Part shown: piece after piece, positions 1 through 6,472 of the stretch
Layout: every line of letters starts with the position of its first letter
Numbering within the stretch: position 1 is the first letter of the stretch
Assembly: GCA_964637655.1 (NCBI GenBank)
Contig: CAZWUZ010000218.1
Location: 1 to 6,472, forward strand
Reading direction: 5' to 3'
Length of the DNA stretch: 6,472 nt
Source of the DNA: CAZWUZ01 sp964637655 [NCBI: uncultured bacterium]
Lineage (GTDB): Bacteria; DAOPZR01
Made by a program: the position numbers and the translations under genes
The notes under the pieces: model-generated
Databases searched by the model: none
The model's input: only the letters and a program-made list of their open reading frames with translations
What the model was told of the DNA's origin: nothing

Positions 1-210
1 CTCTACGCGTGGTTCGTCCACGACTCGCTCGGCATGCCCCTGTGGTGGTCCTGTACCCGGAACGACCAGCCGCTGGTCATGCACGACGGCACTAACCTCG
101 GGCTGCTGCTCGGGCTGCCGGGCAAATGGTCCCTGGTGCCGCTCCTGCTCGTCTGGCTGGCCGCTGCCGTGGTGCTGTGCCGGCAGACGCAGTCAGCTTC
201 CGGGACCTGA
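1..210 (+). CDS. C-terminal fragment of an unidentified membrane protein
   Basis: Frame 1 is open from the left edge to a TGA at 208-210, giving the last 69 residues of a protein whose start lies outside the window. Residues about 43-60 of the fragment (WSLVPLLLVWLAAAVVLC) form one convincing transmembrane helix, followed by a short polar tail (RQTQSASGT). The part before the helix is rich in Trp, His and Asp (for example WFVHDSLGMPLWW and VMHDGTNLG), which could be an exposed loop. I do not recognise the family and assign no function. The reading is preferred over the overlapping minus-strand frame (3-386) because it gives a natural hydrophobic helix and ends just before a T-rich candidate terminator, whereas the other frame is an Arg-rich, low-complexity translation. 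The gene converges on the minus-strand nifJ operon. Confidence 0.6.
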   Translation, partial: LYAWFVHDSLGMPLWWSCTRNDQPLVMHDGTNLGLLLGLPGKWSLVPLLLVWLAAAVVLCRQTQSASGT

Positions 211-227
211 CCTGCCCGCGTTTTTTT
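189..227 (+). terminator. Candidate intrinsic terminator of the left-edge gene
   Basis: GCAGTCAG (189-196) can pair with CTGACCTGC (207-215), an 8-bp stem with one bulged C at 212 and a 10-nt loop. Five bases later comes a run of seven T (221-227). The stem overlaps the stop codon of the plus-strand gene. The U-run is good, but the bulge and the 5-nt gap before it make this a moderate candidate. Confidence 0.4.
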
Positions 228-330
228 CTCCGTCACCACCGTCCGTGCCTGTCGCCGTGCGCGTGGCAGGACCTGACCGGGATCACGACGCGGGGCACGA
301 CGCCGGCTGGACGCACGCAACAGCGTCAAG

Positions 331-342
331 GCCCGGCCGGGC
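331..342. repeat. 12-bp perfect palindrome GCCCGGCCGGGC
   Basis: A perfect self-complementary 12-mer lies between the two convergent genes, just beyond the nifJ-side terminator hairpin. It has no loop as a hairpin, so it would fold with only a short stem. In DNA this rich in G and C it may be chance, and no function is claimed. Confidence 0.3.
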
Positions 343-348
343 GTACCT

Positions 349-382
349 AAAGGCCGGCGGCGGGAACATCCCGCCGCCGGCC
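349..382 (-). terminator. Terminator hairpin downstream of nifJ
   Basis: Positions 352-365 and 369-382 are perfectly complementary over 14 bp around a 3-nt loop (ACA on the plus strand). Read on the minus strand, the hairpin starts about 20 nt after the nifJ stop codon and is followed by TTTAGG. The stem is very stable, but the U-run is only three bases. It fits transcription termination or 3'-end protection of the operon mRNA. No T-run follows it in the plus direction, so it is assigned to the minus strand. Confidence 0.6.
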
Positions 383-401
383 GCATGTCGCTGACTGACG
401 T

Positions 402-3983
<3,582 letters not shown>

Positions 3984-3989
3984 TTCACG

Positions 3990-3996
3990 CCTCCTC
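3990..3996 (-). promoter_or_regulatory. Strong ribosome binding site of nifJ
   Basis: On the minus strand this reads GAGGAGG, six bases (CGTGAA) before the ATG at 3981-3983. It fixes the nifJ start and predicts efficient translation independent of the upstream gene. A second purine-rich GGAGGAGC lies at 4005-4012, but no start codon follows it at usable spacing, so it is not called as a separate site. Confidence 0.8.
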
Positions 3997-4024
3997 TGTG
4001 TGATGCTCCTCCGTGGGCTCTTCG

Positions 4025-4044
4025 CCGGCGCACTCCCGCGCCGG
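4025..4044. other. Small hairpin in the leader between the two operon genes
   Basis: CCGGCGC (4025-4031) pairs with GCGCCGG (4038-4044), a perfect 7-bp stem with a 6-nt loop. It sits between the longer 15-bp hairpin and the nifJ ribosome binding site. No U-run follows on the minus strand, so it is not a terminator for the operon. It may be a structured leader element or chance in GC-rich spacer DNA. Confidence 0.35.
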
Positions 4045-4054
4045 TGTTTTCAAG

Positions 4055-4088
4055 CCGGGAGGCGACGGTCGCAACCGTCGCCTCCCGG
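4055..4088 (-). other. Perfect 15-bp intercistronic hairpin
   Basis: Positions 4055-4069 and 4074-4088 are exact reverse complements over 15 bp with a 4-nt loop. On the minus strand the stem begins six bases after the TGA (4095-4097) of the flavoprotein gene. What follows is CTTGAAAACACC, with no U-run, so a strong intrinsic terminator is unlikely. Its position fits an mRNA-stabilising or processing structure, or a partial attenuator, that sets the ratio of flavoprotein to PFOR message. A dispersed intergenic repeat is the main alternative. Confidence 0.6.
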
Positions 4089-4094
4089 ACAGAA

Positions 4095-6472
4095 TCAATC
4101 TTCCTTCAGCTGCGCCAGTTCCTGCTTCGTGCGCGACCGCATGGTGATGGCGCCCGCGAAACACTTCTGCGAGCAGATGCTGCAGCCGATGCACTTCGCC
4201 GGGTCCGTGACCGGCTTGCCATCCTTGTTGAGGGTGATGGCCAGGTACGGGCAGCGGGTGCAGTTGCCGCACGACAGGCAGAGGTCGTGGTTGGGCTCGG
4301 AAATCTGCTTTTCCGGCGACAGTTCCATGAACCCGGTTACCGGGTTCGGCTGCGCCCGCCCGATGAGCTGCTGCATCGACTTGATGCCGCGCTGCTCCAT
4401 CAGGTAGCTGACCCCCGACTCGAGTTCGCCGATGATGCCGTAGCCGTGCTTCATGACGATGGTGCAGAACTGCACCGTCTTGACGCCGATGGCGAGGAAG
4501 TCGGCGGTCGCCTTGTAGTCCATCGGCCCGCCGTTGCCGGAAATGGCGATGCCGTGCGGTACCGCGCTGGTCAGCGTCAGGTAAGAGATGGGCGTCACGC
4601 CCTCGCCGCTCATGCCGTAGACGATCGCCTCTTCCCAGTTTTTCTTCTTCGGCTGCGGACGGAAGCCGACCACCGGGAAGGTATTGGCGAGCGTGATCCC
4701 CGCCTTTTTCTTCGGGTACCTGGCGAGCACGCCGTTGATCGCCTTGAGGATCGGGTAGATCGACGTCACCGCCGCCGTCAGCTTGAAGAGCTTCGGCACG
4801 TTCGGATCGCTCACCTCGAGGATCCAGTCGATGATCTTCGCCGTGAGGGCCGCGTTCTGCGAGACGATGTCGCCTTCCGTGCCGTCGCCGCCCTGCGGGC
4901 AGGAGAGCGAGTACTCGACACCGTACGCGCCCGCATCCTCGCAGATTTTCGTGTTGCGCTGCCACCCGGCACGGTCGTTCTTGTCGTCACCGGTCACCGG
5001 GCCGCCCGTGGAGAGCATGGTCAGCCGGTCCGGCCACTCCTTCACCAGCCGCTTGCACTCCTTCGTCACCCGCGACAGGCAATGCCCCGAGACGTTGTCG
5101 CAGTTGCCGTAGGTGGTACCGTCGAACGCCTTCATGTAGCCCGCGGGAATGTGGATAGGCACCTTCCAGAAAGCGGTCTTCATGATGCCGCCCGCCCAGC
5201 CGGCTTCGTACGCCTTCACCATCTGCTCGTAGCCGTCCGACGGCGGCGCGGCGGAGAGCAGGAACGGCGAGCGGATCTTCCGTCCGAAGAAATCGGTTGC
5301 CAGCGACACCGGGGCATGCACATAGCCCGGCAGTTCGACATACGATTTCACCGGCTTGGCAATCTTCGGCGCCGGCTTGCGCTCGAGTGACGCCATCACC
5401 TGCGTGGCGACGTTTTTTCCCGCCGCCGTCGCTTCGACCACCGTGGTCGGACCGTTGGCGACGTCACCCGCGTAGAACACGTTCTTCGCCTGCTTCAGGT
5501 CGAGCCCGCGGCGCGCCCCGACGGCGATGATCACCGCGGCAAAACCGCCGCGCTCCTGGTCAGTGCCCGCCACCTCGGCGAGATCGCGCAGCGCGAATTT
5601 TTCGCCGTTGAGCTGCACCTTGATGGTATCGAGCGCAAATCCCTTGGCGGTTCTGCTGATCGAGGAGACGCGCGTGCGCCCGTTCAGTTCGATCCCTTCA
5701 CGCAGCAGTTCGTTCATCTCTTTCGCCGTGAGGGGCATCTCGCCCGCCTTCTCCAGCGTGAACATCTCGATGCGCGTCGCGCCGCGCAGTTTCGCCGTGA
5801 CCGCGCAGTCCGCCGCCGTGGCGCCGCCGCCGATGACCGCGACCGCCCCCTTGAGCGGGAATTTCTTCGGGTCGCTGAGGTAGGCGATGGCGCTCAGGCC
5901 ATGCTCTTCGCCCGGGATGTTCATGGCAATGGGCTGCCACAATCCCGCCGCAACGATAACCGCCTTGTACCCCTTCAGCTTTGCCGGATCGTCGATGCGT
6001 TTGCCGGTCAGAATCTTCACGCTGCCGAGCGACTGCGCGAAAGCGATGTCCTCCGCCAGCATCTTGCGGTCGAGGCGGTACTCGGGGATGAGGTTGCACA
6101 TGCCGCCGGCGCGCTTTTCCTTTTCATAGACGTCTACCGCATACCCCGCCTGCGCCAGCACCGCCGCCGCCCCGAGGCCCGCCGGGCCGGCACCAACCAC
6201 CGCAACCTTGCCCTTCGTCGGCTTCACCGTTACAAACTTCCTGAACACCTTCAGGTCGCGCGCCTTGCGCACCACCGTCGCCTGCACCGCGGGGATATTG
6301 ACCGCCCCGTCGAAGTTCTTGTGCGAACAGGCCGCCATGCAGTGGCGGTCGGGGCAGACGAGCCCGCAGACACCCCCCAGCGGGTTGTTCTTCATGATTT
6401 TTGCCGCGCTGCGCGCGAAGTCTGACGGGTTGCCGAGGCGCGCCGCCATAATGAACTCGAACGGCGAGCAGT
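4095..6472 (-). CDS. Fused PreT/PreA-type Fe-S flavoprotein resembling dihydropyrimidine dehydrogenase, 5'-partial
   Basis: The frame stays open to the right edge, so Met at 6447-6449 (residue 1 here) is internal; mammalian DPD suggests about 100 residues are missing, including the first N-terminal cluster. Domains in order: remaining N-terminal Fe-S site (Cys32, Cys37, Cys41 and Gln56, matching the DPD Cys3-Gln ligand set); FAD fold GAGPAG (86-91) closing with YAGD (326-329); nicotinamide fold GGGATA (207-212); FMN barrel about 378-700 with Lys424, SLSCP (514-518) holding catalytic-type Cys517, and ANT (588-590); C-terminal ferredoxin domain with Cys724, 727, 730, 733 and Cys753, 756, 759, 763. 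Oddities are Ser514 where DPD has Asn, Gln519 where DPD has His, loss of the RRxR nucleotide motif, and shortened spacing in one cluster. It is probably cytoplasmic and NAD(P)H-linked. The substrate is unknown; true pyrimidine reduction is possible but doubtful. It lies immediately upstream of nifJ. Confidence 0.9.
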   Translation of the reverse strand, partial: CSPFEFIMAARLGNPSDFARSAAKIMKNNPLGGVCGLVCPDRHCMAACSHKNFDGAVNIPAVQATVVRKARDLKVFRKFVTVKPTKGKVAVVGAGPAGLGAAAVLAQAGYAVDVYEKEKRAGGMCNLIPEYRLDRKMLAEDIAFAQSLGSVKILTGKRIDDPAKLKGYKAVIVAAGLWQPIAMNIPGEEHGLSAIAYLSDPKKFPLKGAVAVIGGGATAADCAVTAKLRGATRIEMFTLEKAGEMPLTAKEMNELLREGIELNGRTRVSSISRTAKGFALDTIKVQLNGEKFALRDLAEVAGTDQERGGFAAVIIAVGARRGLDLKQAKNVFYAGDVANGPTTVVEATAAGKNVATQVMASLERKPAPKIAKPVKSYVELPGYVHAPVSLATDFFGRKIRSPFLLSAAPPSDGYEQMVKAYEAGWAGGIMKTAFWKVPIHIPAGYMKAFDGTTYGNCDNVSGHCLSRVTKECKRLVKEWPDRLTMLSTGGPVTGDDKNDRAGWQRNTKICEDAGAYGVEYSLSCPQGGDGTEGDIVSQNAALTAKIIDWILEVSDPNVPKLFKLTAAVTSIYPILKAINGVLARYPKKKAGITLANTFPVVGFRPQPKKKNWEEAIVYGMSGEGVTPISYLTLTSAVPHGIAISGNGGPMDYKATADFLAIGVKTVQFCTIVMKHGYGIIGELESGVSYLMEQRGIKSMQQLIGRAQPNPVTGFMELSPEKQISEPNHDLCLSCGNCTRCPYLAITLNKDGKPVTDPAKCIGCSICSQKCFAGAITMRSRTKQELAQLKED

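Noticed and set aside
3-386. Minus-strand open frame (127 codons) downstream of nifJ
   Set aside because: It runs through both candidate terminators and reads antisense to the plus-strand membrane protein fragment. The translation is Arg- and Ser-rich without motifs.
4048-4053. TTGAAA on the minus strand as a -35 box of a separate nifJ promoter
   Set aside because: No acceptable -10 element lies about 17 bases downstream; that stretch is GC-rich and contains the small hairpin.
3985-4965. Minus-strand open frame (326 codons) ending next to the nifJ start
   Set aside because: It is an alternate frame of the flavoprotein gene with Arg/His-rich low-complexity translation. Its closeness to nifJ is only because no stop occurs in the spacer.
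6447-6449. ATG taken as the true start of the flavoprotein
   Set aside because: The frame is open for another seven codons to the window edge, and the residues there (CSPFEFI before this Met) continue the conserved N-terminal Fe-S domain of the family.

Overview
The window is a GC-rich (roughly 60% or more by eye) bacterial chromosome segment from an organism with anaerobic, ferredoxin-based metabolism. It holds two large minus-strand redox genes with seven iron-sulfur cluster motifs visible between them. Nothing in the window fixes the taxon. There are no RNA genes, insertion sequences, CRISPR arrays or phage genes.

Layout, left to right. Positions 1-210 are the plus-strand 3' end of an unidentified membrane protein. 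Positions 211-401 are a convergent intergenic region with a candidate terminator for each side: a bulged stem plus T7 for the plus-strand gene, and a perfect 14-bp stem for the minus-strand operon. Positions 402-3983 (minus) are a complete pyruvate:ferredoxin/flavodoxin oxidoreductase (NifJ/PFOR). Positions 3984-4094 are a 111-bp intercistronic gap with a perfect 15-bp hairpin next to the upstream stop codon, and a strong ribosome binding site for nifJ. Positions 4095-6472 (minus) are most of a multidomain flavoprotein that runs off the right edge of the window. It has the domain order of dihydropyrimidine dehydrogenase: N-terminal Fe-S, GltD/PreT-like FAD and NAD(P)H domains, PreA-like FMN barrel, C-terminal two-cluster ferredoxin domain.

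The two minus-strand genes look like one operon, flavoprotein first and PFOR second. PFOR oxidises pyruvate to acetyl-CoA and CO2 and passes low-potential electrons to ferredoxin or flavodoxin. The flavoprotein has cofactor sites for moving electrons between a nicotinamide nucleotide, FAD, Fe-S clusters and FMN, but its substrate pocket and nucleotide-binding loop differ from real dihydropyrimidine dehydrogenase at several positions. The most interesting inference is that it is not a pyrimidine enzyme but a redox partner of PFOR, for example linking ferredoxin, NAD(P)H and an unknown FMN-site substrate. This rests on gene order and residue substitutions only.
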